From Candidatus Gastranaerophilales bacterium (lineage in GTDB: Bacteria > Cyanobacteriota > Vampirovibrionia > Gastranaerophilales > Gastranaerophilaceae), in contig CALVEL010000007.1 of NCBI GenBank assembly GCA_944326565.1, positions 62,001 through 126,000 on the forward strand: a DNA stretch of 64,000 bases. Reading direction: 5' to 3'. Below, piece after piece: positions 39,311 to 47,724 of the stretch. Position 1 is the first letter of the stretch; the number at the start of each line of letters is the position of its first letter. Made by a program: the position numbers and the translations under genes. The notes under the pieces are model-generated. The model did not search any database, had not been told where the DNA came from, and saw only the letters and a list, made by a program, of their open reading frames with translations.

Positions 39311-40036
39311 ATGGGAAATTTTATGTGCATTTTGAAATCTTTAAAAAAAGAATTTAATGATGATTATGAAATAAAAGATCTTGAGGAGAATAGAACAGGG
39401 CTGATAATATTTTCAAAAGCAAAATTTACAGAAACTGAAAAGAAGAAGCTATTTACTCAAAAGGAAAAATGCTTTTTTAAAAATAATATAACAAAAGAAC
39501 CACATTCAAGATATTTGTATATTGAAAAAATTGAAGAACATAAAAAAGGTGGTATTTTTCAAAAACGAGAAGGATTAATAACCTTTGTAATGTTAAATCC
39601 ATCTTATACAAATGAAATATGTTCAGATTTAACAACAAGTAAGGTTCGAAAACGAGCGTCAATACTAAGAAAATCTGTAGATAGCGGGTATAAGTATTTT
39701 GCAATTATAAATTTGTTTTCATATAGGCATCCTAAACCGCAAAAATTAAAAGAGATTTTGTCTAAAGAAATCAATACAAATTATGAGCCAAAAGAAGATA
39801 GCGTTTTTATTGAGAAATTTTTATGCAAAATAAAAAAATATAAAGATTTTGTTATTGCTTTTGGGAGTACTTCAATATATAACTATGAAAAAAATAAATT
39901 ATTGAAATTACTAAAAGATAAAAATTTACAAACATTTTATTCTGATGGAAAGCCTTATCATACAAATTGTGGTAAAAAAGTATATGATGAAAACAAGCAA
40001 TTACATTTATATCCTTTAAAATATGATGGTGGATAA
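39311..40036 (+). CDS. DUF1643 domain protein
   Basis: A 241-aa protein. The C-terminal two thirds match DUF1643: LITFVMLNPSYTNEI (about 87-101), then the DLTTSKVRKRASILRKS region, FAIINLFSYRHPKP (about 134-147) and VIAFGSTS. The first 80 residues are charged and lineage-specific. The domain occurs in phages and mobile islands; its activity is not known to me. It is divergent from the WYL operon and ends with its stop codon directly abutting that of the convergent AAA+ gene (TAA-TTA), leaving no room for a terminator. Confidence 0.78.
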   Translation: MGNFMCILKSLKKEFNDDYEIKDLEENRTGLIIFSKAKFTETEKKKLFTQKEKCFFKNNITKEPHSRYLYIEKIEEHKKGGIFQKREGLITFVMLNPSYTNEICSDLTTSKVRKRASILRKSVDSGYKYFAIINLFSYRHPKPQKLKEILSKEINTNYEPKEDSVFIEKFLCKIKKYKDFVIAFGSTSIYNYEKNKLLKLLKDKNLQTFYSDGKPYHTNCGKKVYDENKQLHLYPLKYDGG

Positions 40037-42100
40037 TTAAAATCCAATATTATTCTGTAATTCTTTTGATTTTTTAACTTTAACTTCATCTTCAAGCATT
40101 TTACAAAGTTCAGGTAATTCTTCAATACACAAAAAATCAGCTTTCTTTTTTACTGTGGCAAAATCACCTGCGGTCAGCCCTTTTATATTCACATTCGCGT
40201 TTTTTATTCCAAAGAAATATTCAAATGCTTTATTTACCTGCTTTTTTGTCATAAAATCAAATTTGATTTTAAATGTAAAACGCCTTAGACTTGCTTCATC
40301 AAGAGTATCAAGTAAATTTGTTGTACAAACAAATGGATATTCATGTGATTCCATCCAGGTGAGCATTTCATTTACTTGTGCTATTTCCCAATTTCTTATG
40401 GCATTATTTCTGTTTTGTAAAAAAGAATCAGCCTCATCAAAAATTAGCATTGCTTTTTTTGCCTTTGCTTCAGCAAAAGCCTCCGCTATATTTTGTTCGG
40501 TTTCTCCTACATATTTTGACATTAAATCACTAGCTCTTTTTAAAATTACATCTAGTCCTAATTCATTTGCTAGGTATCTTGCATATAAGCTTTTGCCAGT
40601 TCCAGGCTCTCCATAGAGACATAATGAAAAATTTAATTTAGCGCATGACTTTATCTTTGAAGTTAAGTTTTTTATATCTAAATCCGTATTTATTAAATTT
40701 TCATTGTATTCTTTCATCTCAAACTCTTTTTTCTTTTTTACATTTTTCTTTTTAGTTACAACACGTGCAAGATTTTCTATAAATATCTCAAAGTCATCTT
40801 TTGTTCCGTTAATAAGTTTAGTTGTGTTTACTGCATTTGCAATTAAAGATGGTGATATATTGTAACTTTTGTTTAATTCTATTAATGTTTTATTATCAAT
40901 TTTTAATTTGTTTTTACGTAAAGCTCTTTTCCATATATTAAGTCTGATATCATCAGATAATCTTTCGAATTCAATAGTATAAGTCATTCGCCTTAAAAAA
41001 GCCGGGTCTACATCATAAATATTATTTGTTGTCCATAAAACCGGTACAGGAGTTTCTTCAATTAATGTATTTAAATAAGCTTTAGAAGCATTGCCAAAGT
41101 CTGTAAAACCTCGGTTCATAACATCTTCTGCTTCATCAAAAAGGATACATGAATTTTCGACTTTAGATAGTATATTTTGTTTAGATACCAAATCGTATAG
41201 GCGATCTTGTCGAGTTGCTTCTTTATCCATAGTCTCAGAAGAAACTGAATACATATCACATTTCGCTTTATTTGCTACAAGTTTAGCAAACTGAGTTTTA
41301 CCAGTCCCTACAGCACCATATAGTAAAATATTTATCCCTTTAGATTTGTTTTTAATGGCAGAAGTTAGAATATTCAGTGTAATATCGCGATTTTTATTTA
41401 AATATTCAAAATCTTTCCATTTTAATTCAGATTTTTGATTTTTGCCAAGTAGAATATTTTTAATATGCGTTCCAGTTTTTACGTTATTGTCAAAAATTAT
41501 ATTCATAATAAAGTTATTTAAATAGATTTTATCTTCGCTTAAACCCCTTTTAATAAAAATTCCTTTTTCAATCATTTTTTTTCGTGTTTGAAGAGTATTC
41601 CAGCTTTTAAGTTTTAAAACTTTTATTCCAAATGTTTGAAAAGGGCTATATTCATCTTTATAAAGATCTTCTAAATCCCAAAATAGAGAATTAACTTCCT
41701 TTAATGCATAATATAAAAAATATTGAGTTTCAAATTCATTTAAATTATAAAGATTAGAAATTATAATTATCTTTTTTGCAATAAAATTTTTTTTGACAGA
41801 TAAACTTTTAATATGTTTTGTTAATATAGCTACTAAATTTTTTTTAAATTTTACTTCAGTTTTATAATCTATTAAATGCTTATTGTCAAATTTTGGGCAT
41901 AATTTTAAATCCAAATTTAATGTATTAATTAATTTTTTATAAAAATCAAGAAAAGCAGGTCTCTGTATTACTATAGAATCAATCAAATCAATTAAATACT
42001 TACATAGCATGTATTTTTCAAATGAAGTAACTTTACTACAATTTATAGATTTTTCCTTAGTTTTTGAATTTTTTTTCATATTTTTTTTACTATATCCCAT
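40037..42100 (-). CDS. Tandem AAA+ ATPase
   Basis: A 687-aa protein with a 230-residue helical N-terminal domain of unknown type and two AAA+ modules: Walker A GAVGTGKT (262-269) and Walker B ILFDEAED (319-326) with an arginine-finger-like LRRM; and Walker A GEPGTGKS (497-504) with Walker B LIFDEADS (552-559) and SLRRF. The second module has a pore-loop-like KYVGETEQ. Both are classical-type AAA modules, as in remodelling ATPases that thread or disassemble protein complexes. A possible substrate is the FtsZ-like pair, which shares its promoter-operator type (inference). RBS AAAGGA before the ATG. Confidence 0.9.
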   Translation of the reverse strand: MGYSKKNMKKNSKTKEKSINCSKVTSFEKYMLCKYLIDLIDSIVIQRPAFLDFYKKLINTLNLDLKLCPKFDNKHLIDYKTEVKFKKNLVAILTKHIKSLSVKKNFIAKKIIIISNLYNLNEFETQYFLYYALKEVNSLFWDLEDLYKDEYSPFQTFGIKVLKLKSWNTLQTRKKMIEKGIFIKRGLSEDKIYLNNFIMNIIFDNNVKTGTHIKNILLGKNQKSELKWKDFEYLNKNRDITLNILTSAIKNKSKGINILLYGAVGTGKTQFAKLVANKAKCDMYSVSSETMDKEATRQDRLYDLVSKQNILSKVENSCILFDEAEDVMNRGFTDFGNASKAYLNTLIEETPVPVLWTTNNIYDVDPAFLRRMTYTIEFERLSDDIRLNIWKRALRKNKLKIDNKTLIELNKSYNISPSLIANAVNTTKLINGTKDDFEIFIENLARVVTKKKNVKKKKEFEMKEYNENLINTDLDIKNLTSKIKSCAKLNFSLCLYGEPGTGKSLYARYLANELGLDVILKRASDLMSKYVGETEQNIAEAFAEAKAKKAMLIFDEADSFLQNRNNAIRNWEIAQVNEMLTWMESHEYPFVCTTNLLDTLDEASLRRFTFKIKFDFMTKKQVNKAFEYFFGIKNANVNIKGLTAGDFATVKKKADFLCIEELPELCKMLEDEVKVKKSKELQNNIGF

Positions 42101-42124
42101 TTACATAAATCCTTTCTTAGTTAT

Positions 42125-42158
42125 ATTATATGTAGGAATTATGTCAGTTTCGGACATA
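42125..42158 (-). promoter_or_regulatory. Shared promoter-operator module, copy 3 (AAA+ gene)
   Basis: On the plus strand TATGTC (42140-42145), 7 bp, GACATA (42153-42158), the only copy with perfect arms. On the minus strand the -10 hexamer TATAAT (42125-42130) follows after exactly 9 bp. Confidence 0.82.
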
Positions 42159-42270
42159 TATAAAAATAAATAATCTACTGCAATTATTATATTTTTACAG
42201 TAAAAGAAAAAATATTATTGATTAATTTACGGAAACTATATTGCTCTTTGTTTCTAAGGGCAAATAAAAT

Positions 42271-42666
42271 TTATCCTTTAGGCATTTCATTAGGGGTTAT
42301 AATCCACAAATCTATGTGATGTGAGCCGGCTATTGCTCTTACTCTGTTAATATATTTTTCATCTTTTTCGCCATCTTCTGAGATTAATACAATTCCAGGA
42401 GTTTTGTTTAATTGATAGCCATAATAAATCGCTTGACCGATACTTTCAGCCCACTTTTTAACAAAGTCAAATTCTATTGCATGAGTTTGAGTTACACAAT
42501 CTACTCTTGCTTTGTCAGGCAGAATATATTCTGTTACTCCGCCATTTGCTTTACACCATACATTTTGATAATCTTTTTCATAATATTTATGATTTTTTGG
42601 TGTATTTGCTGCAAAAGCAGGAAATGCAATATTTAAAATTAATAAAGCTGTTATAATTCTTTTCAT
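42271..42666 (-). CDS. Small secreted protein, conserved hypothetical
   Basis: A 131-aa protein with a signal peptide (MKRIITALLILNIAFPAFA). The mature part has VWCKANGGVTEYILPDKARVDCV, then AIEFDFVKKWAESIGQA and a C-terminal PGIVLISED: a pattern (GG-x-E...D-x-R-x-D...E-F-x-x-K-W) that could be a nuclease-like fold, as in some conserved hypothetical exported proteins. TATAAT ends 7 bp before the ATG at 42666, so it is probably leaderless; the ATG at 42675 overlaps the -10. It may be the first core gene after the island. Confidence 0.65.
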   Translation of the reverse strand: MKRIITALLILNIAFPAFAANTPKNHKYYEKDYQNVWCKANGGVTEYILPDKARVDCVTQTHAIEFDFVKKWAESIGQAIYYGYQLNKTPGIVLISEDGEKDEKYINRVRAIAGSHHIDLWIITPNEMPKG

Positions 42667-42721
42667 TTTACTCATTATACATTGAATTTAAAAATATTAA
42701 ACTATTTAAAAAGATGATTTT

Positions 42722-42750
42722 AAAAAGCCCGATATTATATCGGGCTTTTT
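42722..42750 (-). terminator. Terminator overlapping the dxs stop codon
   Basis: GCCCGATA (42727-42734) and TATCGGGC (42738-42745) pair around a 3-nt loop with A/T runs on both sides. The stem includes the last two codons and the stop of dxs. Confidence 0.82.
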
Positions 42751-44501
42751 TCGAATAAACAATTTTTTATATCTTCAGCAATAAGCTCTTTTTTAAGATG
42801 ATATTTTTCATAAAGTTTGTCAACCGGAATACGGTCTGTAAATTCTTTTTCGCTTCCGTAATTTAGAACTTTCATAGCTGAATTTCCATAAAACCTTGCG
42901 ATTTTTTCACCAAAACCGCCGTTTAAAAGACCATCTTCTAATGTTATAACAAGCTCATGAGCATTTTTCAAATCCTCAAGAAGTTCTTTGTCTATTCCTG
43001 TGATGAATTTTGGATTTATAAGAGTTGCATTTATACCGAGTTTATCTCTTAATTCATTTTTAACTTCTTCACCAAGCTTAAAGAATGTGCCTAGCGCAAT
43101 AATAGCGACTTTTTCACCTTTTGCCTCTATTTTATATTTGTTTATTTTTGAATAGTCAGTATTATCTTCAAAGCCTCTTGAAATCAAATCTCCGGTAGGA
43201 ATTCTTATTGCAACTGGAAATTCTGTTTGGTCAACCGACCAGGTAAGCATTTTCATATATTCTTCTTTACAAGTAGGTGCTAAGTATACGATGTTTGGTA
43301 TATTGCTTATTAGTGGAATATCAAAAGTGCATAGGTGTGTAGCATCAGCGCCTGAAATTCCTCCCCAATAGACAAGCATTGTAATTGGAGAATTATTCAA
43401 TGCAAGATCTTGTGATAATTGGTCATAAGTCCTTTGTAAAAACGAACTCATAATAGCAAGTACAGGCTTTGATCCGCTTTTAGCAAGAGCTGAAGCGTAA
43501 GCTATTGCATGTTCTTCAGCAATACCTACATCAGTGTATTGTTTTCCCATTTTCGTCCTGAATGCAGGTGTAAATCCATGTACGCCTGGGGTTGCTGGAT
43601 TTATTACGATTAAATTTTTATCTTCCTGTGCTTTTTTGTATAAATATTCATTTGTAATAGAATTGTAATCTTCAATAGGTTCTGCATTTTGAGGCTGTTC
43701 GTCCAAAATGCGTGGGTTAATCCAGTGAAACATTTCTTTGTTTTGTTCAGCAACAGGAAGTCCTTTTCCTTTTAATGTTCTTATATGCACAACAACAGGA
43801 TGGTCAATGTTTTTAACTTTGTTAAATGTCTCTATAAGTTGTTCAATATTGTTTCCTTCTTCTACATAGTAATAATCAAAACCTAAAGATTTGAAGAAGT
43901 TTAGTTCTGCTTTACCGTTTGTTTCTCTGAGGGTTCTAAGGTTTTTATAAAGTCCGCCATGATTTTCTGCAATGGACATTTCGTTATCATTTACGATTAT
44001 TATGATATTGCTGTCAAGTTCAGCTGCATTATCCAGACCTTCAAAAGCTTCACCACCACTCAATGAACCGTCACCTATTAAAGCTATGACATTCCCTTTT
44101 TCACCTTTTAAATCTCTTGATTTCGCAAGACCGGTTGCAAGACTGACAGAGGTAGATGTATGTCCGACTTTGAATATGTCATGAGGACTTTCTTCTGGTG
44201 CTGTGTAGCCTGTGTATTTGTAGTAATTTTCAGGATTTGTAAAACATTCTTTTCTTCCTGTCAAAATTTTATGTGTATAACATTGGTGAGATACATCAAA
44301 AACGAATTTATCTTCTGGAGAATTGAACACATAATGCATTGCAATAGTTGCTTCAATTATACCTAAATTAGGTCCCATGTGACCACCAGTTGTATTTACT
44401 TTTTTTATTATTAGAGGTCGAATTTCTTCTGCTAATTCATTCATTTCATTAATTGAAAGTTCTTTCAAGTCTTTAGGACTGTTAATTTTATCTAAAACCA
44501 T
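42735..44501 (-). CDS. dxs: 1-deoxy-D-xylulose-5-phosphate synthase (Dxs-type transketolase)
   Basis: The 588-aa protein has the thiamine-diphosphate site GDGSLSGGEAFEGLDNA (about 143-159) with IVNDNEMSIAENHGGLY, the N-terminal GGHMGPNLGIIEATIA, and the pyrimidine-domain DVGIAEEHAIAYASALA with the catalytic Glu. Dxs condenses pyruvate and glyceraldehyde 3-phosphate for isoprenoids, thiamine and pyridoxal. Compared with the usual form it is about 30 residues short and reads FDVSHQCYTHKILTGR in place of WDVGHQxYxHKILTGR, as in Dxs-like enzymes of Clostridia and gut bacteria. I cannot exclude that a second, more typical dxs lies elsewhere. Confidence 0.85.
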   Translation of the reverse strand: MVLDKINSPKDLKELSINEMNELAEEIRPLIIKKVNTTGGHMGPNLGIIEATIAMHYVFNSPEDKFVFDVSHQCYTHKILTGRKECFTNPENYYKYTGYTAPEESPHDIFKVGHTSTSVSLATGLAKSRDLKGEKGNVIALIGDGSLSGGEAFEGLDNAAELDSNIIIIVNDNEMSIAENHGGLYKNLRTLRETNGKAELNFFKSLGFDYYYVEEGNNIEQLIETFNKVKNIDHPVVVHIRTLKGKGLPVAEQNKEMFHWINPRILDEQPQNAEPIEDYNSITNEYLYKKAQEDKNLIVINPATPGVHGFTPAFRTKMGKQYTDVGIAEEHAIAYASALAKSGSKPVLAIMSSFLQRTYDQLSQDLALNNSPITMLVYWGGISGADATHLCTFDIPLISNIPNIVYLAPTCKEEYMKMLTWSVDQTEFPVAIRIPTGDLISRGFEDNTDYSKINKYKIEAKGEKVAIIALGTFFKLGEEVKNELRDKLGINATLINPKFITGIDKELLEDLKNAHELVITLEDGLLNGGFGEKIARFYGNSAMKVLNYGSEKEFTDRIPVDKLYEKYHLKKELIAEDIKNCLFEKSPI

Positions 44502-44603
44502 ACTTTATAACTCTCCTTCCTATAAAATTATAGCAGAATAATATTATTTTGAAACCTGATAGTAATTATCTTTCAAGAAAAAATAAAAAGATTATAAATA
44601 TTT

Positions 44604-44912
44604 TTAAATATGTATTTTTTCTGTATTTTGAGATTTGTTATTATCTTTAGTTACAGGGGCTTGATTATCTTTGTATAGCCAATATAGATACATATCTATG
44701 AGCAGGAAAAAAGTACTTAGAATATAAAGCCAAAATACCCAATCCATATTATCAAGAATTTTATGTGTTATACCGCATATGTAGCCTAGTAGTATAAGCA
44801 TTGAAAAATGGATACTTTTACCATGTACACATTTACTTTTATAAGTTTTTAATGCTGCTACAGGCCAGCTTACTCCAAAGCATACCATCATTCCAGCTTC
44901 AAATACACTCAT
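44604..44912 (-). CDS. Small PQ-loop/SemiSWEET-like membrane protein
   Basis: A 102-aa protein with three hydrophobic segments. GVSWPVAALKTYKSKCVHGKS (about 13-33) resembles the PQ-loop repeat opening (a Pro in the first helix followed by a basic loop and Gly-x-Ser). SemiSWEETs form sugar-transporting dimers, but other small PQ-loop proteins have unknown roles. A GAGGTG ribosome site precedes the ATG. It lies 36 bp after the B2 gene in the same direction, so it may be in that operon; the A1-B1 copy has no such neighbour. Confidence 0.6.
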   Translation of the reverse strand: MSVFEAGMMVCFGVSWPVAALKTYKSKCVHGKSIHFSMLILLGYICGITHKILDNMDWVFWLYILSTFFLLIDMYLYWLYKDNQAPVTKDNNKSQNTEKIHI

Positions 44913-44948
44913 TTTTTCACCTCATTTACGAAAATTTGGATCATTTAT

Positions 44949-45578
44949 TTATGCTTTTGTATCAACTTTATTATGGACAGACTTTTTAGGTTTTTCAAAT
45001 CCTAATACTCGCATAATCGGGTGCAAAATGTGATTGCTCAATTCTGATGCAATCCAGGCAAGTCCGATTACTGTGCCGACTAGATTACTCAACTCTATTG
45101 CACCTTTAGCGACAGGAAATTCTGGCGGTTTTTCATCATTAAGCAGATGCTGTTTAAGAGTTAAAGAATCTCTTTCATCAATTTTTAATGTGTCAGAAAT
45201 TTTTGATAATAATTTTTCATCATTTCTTTCTGATTTTTTGCGTGATGCTAATTTTGCATAATGCAAGTACTCATCAGCATCTTTAAATTTAGGTAAATCT
45301 TTGTCATTTTTGAGAATTTTTTGTGCTATTTTAAAACCGTATTTTTTAAAGACTAAAGGAATCATTGTAAGATAGATACCTAGACATAAAAGTTGATAGA
45401 GTCCTTCTTTAGTTGCTGCATATTTTCTTGTATCAAGATCTACATTTTTATCAAGCATAATAGCAGCAGGTCTTCCTGTAGCTTTGAATATGGATTCGGT
45501 TGTGACGGTATATTTTGTATTCATCGCAAAATTTGCAAATGCAGGGTTAGTGAGGATGTTAGCGATTTTATCTATCAT
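44949..45578 (-). CDS. Membrane protein B2 of a duplicated two-gene module
   Basis: A 209-aa paralogue of B1 (20912-21577). It has ATGRPAAIMLDKNVDLDT, RKYAATKEGLYQ, FKIAQKILKND and the C-terminal IELSNLVGTVIGLA...HPIMRVLGFEKPKKS. Two hydrophobic segments flank a charged, Lys/Asp-rich middle. Its ATG overlaps the A2 stop by 4 bp. Function unknown; conservation of gene order and overlap between the two copies suggests that A and B form a complex. Confidence 0.75.
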   Translation of the reverse strand: MIDKIANILTNPAFANFAMNTKYTVTTESIFKATGRPAAIMLDKNVDLDTRKYAATKEGLYQLLCLGIYLTMIPLVFKKYGFKIAQKILKNDKDLPKFKDADEYLHYAKLASRKKSERNDEKLLSKISDTLKIDERDSLTLKQHLLNDEKPPEFPVAKGAIELSNLVGTVIGLAWIASELSNHILHPIMRVLGFEKPKKSVHNKVDTKA

Positions 45579-46096
45579 AATCCGCCTCCTATTCTCATTC
45601 CTGAATTGAAATTGTTATACATTTTCCCGTAGTATAAGCTTTGAAATGCAGGCTGATTTGTTTTTTGCAATTGTTTTTTAGGGGTAGGTTGTTTTGTATT
45701 AGCTCCTTGAATTTTGTCTAAAAGCGGTTTGGTTGCATAATTGCAAATCCATGGTATGACAAACAAAGCTGTTAAACTTACGCTAACTAAAGATAAAGTA
45801 GATTTCATTTGAGGAAGTTTATCAAGTTTATTTGTATTTTTAACAATGTAGTTTGCAAGTTTTTCAACACCTTTATTTGTTACAAGATAAGAAAAAAATG
45901 CAACAGCACCGGTGAGTCCTTCTCTAAAGGCTGTATATGTACGGGATTTCTTTTCTTGTTTTTTATCCATCATAGTGAATGTAGGTCGTAATATCCCTTT
46001 TGATGCAGCAATGGTTAATGCTCCGTATAGAGCATCATTATTTTTGCCCAACTTCATGCATATGTCTTTGAATTTTTTTTGAAAAGGGGTAATCAT
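45575..46096 (-). CDS. Membrane protein A2 of a duplicated two-gene module
   Basis: A 173-aa paralogue of A1 (20355-20915): KGILRPTFTMMDKKQEK (about 34-50), YTAFREGLTG, a hydrophobic segment (about 105-122) and the same C-terminal ending NSGMRIGGGL. A GGAGA ribosome site precedes the ATG. First gene of the A2-B2 pair. No known domain. Confidence 0.75.
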   Translation of the reverse strand: MITPFQKKFKDICMKLGKNNDALYGALTIAASKGILRPTFTMMDKKQEKKSRTYTAFREGLTGAVAFFSYLVTNKGVEKLANYIVKNTNKLDKLPQMKSTLSLVSVSLTALFVIPWICNYATKPLLDKIQGANTKQPTPKKQLQKTNQPAFQSLYYGKMYNNFNSGMRIGGGL

Positions 46097-46245
46097 TTCA
46101 TATCTCCAGGTTTAATTTTAAAACTTTAATTTAAAATGTAAATATTGATATTAATTTTTTAACTTTAAAACTTTGTTTTTATAAATTATTGCATTTTGAG
46201 CTAAATAATATTATAATCCTTTTGTTATGAAAGGGAGTTTAATAT

Positions 46246-46746
46246 ATGGAAAATACTATTTTTACAAGAAGATCTATAAGACGTTTTTTAGGTAAGCCGG
46301 TAGAAAGTGAAAAATTAGACAGAATCCTGAAAGCAGGAATGCAGGCACCGTCAGCTCATAACGGACAACCTTGGGAGTTTTTGGTAATAACAGAACAAAA
46401 TATCAAAGATGCAGTTTCAAAAATGAGTCCTTGGGCAGGGATGGTTGCAAAAGCTCCTGTTACAATTATTGTATTAGGTAATATTGACACACCTAATGTC
46501 AGATGGATTCAGCAGGATTTGAGTGCTTGTACTCAAAACATTCTTCTGCAAATTGCTGAAGAAGGACTTGGCGGATGCTGGATGGGATTTTATCCTGACG
46601 AAGAACGCGTTAAAAAATGCAGTGAATATTTCAATCTTCCTAAAAATATAATACCTTTTTCTTTGATTGCTCTTGGATATAGTGATGACGAAAACCGTTA
46701 TGTAGACAGAAGTAATATATCAAAAATTCACTTTAATAAATACTAG
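46246..46746 (+). CDS. Nitroreductase-family flavoprotein
   Basis: A 166-aa FMN-dependent oxidoreductase: TRRSIRRFLGKPVE (about 7-20), APSAHNGQPWEF (about 35-46) with flavin-binding residues, and GLGGCWMGFYPDEERV (about 108-123). Such enzymes reduce nitro-aromatics, quinones or flavins with NAD(P)H; the native substrate is unknown. A GGGAG site precedes the ATG. It overlaps the convergent membrane gene by 4 bp at the stops. Confidence 0.92.
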   Translation: MENTIFTRRSIRRFLGKPVESEKLDRILKAGMQAPSAHNGQPWEFLVITEQNIKDAVSKMSPWAGMVAKAPVTIIVLGNIDTPNVRWIQQDLSACTQNILLQIAEEGLGGCWMGFYPDEERVKKCSEYFNLPKNIIPFSLIALGYSDDENRYVDRSNISKIHFNKY

Positions 46747-47555
46747 TTATTGGTATCGGTTTTGTTTTCTTCTTCTTTTGCTAAAAGTAATTTAGAGTCT
46801 TTTCCATAGTCTTCAGATGTACAAATGTAAATTTTGAAAAGAGAGTATGGAAACATAAAAAATAGCAAAAGGTTTAGTATATATTCGAAAAATGCACTTG
46901 TTATAAAGTCAAATGCGAAGTATTCGTTTTCTATAGGAAATAATGTAGTTATTCCAGCTAACCCTCCGATAAAGTATAGACAAATGTATAAAACAAACAA
47001 TATGATAAAAGCAAAAATGTATTGAATATATACTTTCATTGTAGGTTTGAATACTTTTTGCGTATATTTTACTAGTGCTATTATATCAAAAGTCTTTTTA
47101 AGAGAAAAATTTTCGGAAAATTTTATATAACTATAGTATATAGATGGCATAAATCCGATTAAAAGGATAGCAATAAAAATAGGTAATATAAGATCATCAG
47201 TTGCAGCATACCAAATCAAAGCAAGAATTCCGATAATAAAAAGATATAAAGTCCATATAATACTTAAAATTATTTGTCCGGGGATTGCTTTTAATTCTAT
47301 TTTATTCCAACTTGGTAAAGTTGTAGTTTCTGGAGTTCTAAAGCAATCATGCAAAAATTGTATACTATAAATTGCAATAAGGATATTTAAAATCCAGTCA
47401 AAACAGTTTTGTTTCCAGGTATCGGGCTGACTGGTTCTAATATCATATAGAGTAGAAAGTGTAGTAAAAACAGCTACAATTACAAACAAAATAATATGTT
47501 TTTTTATATTATTTTTTATATATATTTTTTTTACAGTTTCAATAACAGCTTTCAT
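46743..47555 (-). CDS. Polytopic membrane protein of unknown function
   Basis: A 270-aa protein with about six membrane helices (near 20-38, 52-70, 90-125, 130-150, 178-205 and 222-245) and a charged C-terminal tail (KEEENKTDTNN). The helices and the loop between 150 and 178 recall DUF4013-type proteins, but not clearly enough to call. No conserved polar motif stands out. It is convergent with the nitroreductase gene. Confidence 0.65.
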   Translation of the reverse strand: MKAVIETVKKIYIKNNIKKHIILFVIVAVFTTLSTLYDIRTSQPDTWKQNCFDWILNILIAIYSIQFLHDCFRTPETTTLPSWNKIELKAIPGQIILSIIWTLYLFIIGILALIWYAATDDLILPIFIAILLIGFMPSIYYSYIKFSENFSLKKTFDIIALVKYTQKVFKPTMKVYIQYIFAFIILFVLYICLYFIGGLAGITTLFPIENEYFAFDFITSAFFEYILNLLLFFMFPYSLFKIYICTSEDYGKDSKLLLAKEEENKTDTNN

Positions 47556-47724
47556 AAACTACTCCATTTTTATTATAACTAAGTATATCACTATTATTAT
47601 TTTATGCAACTTAATAAATATTTACTATATTTACTAGCAAAATAGTTTATGTTTACTATTTATAATATAATGGACTGGCATGAGTCTATTATGGACGGTA
47701 GATAATCTGTAGGAGATTTACGTA

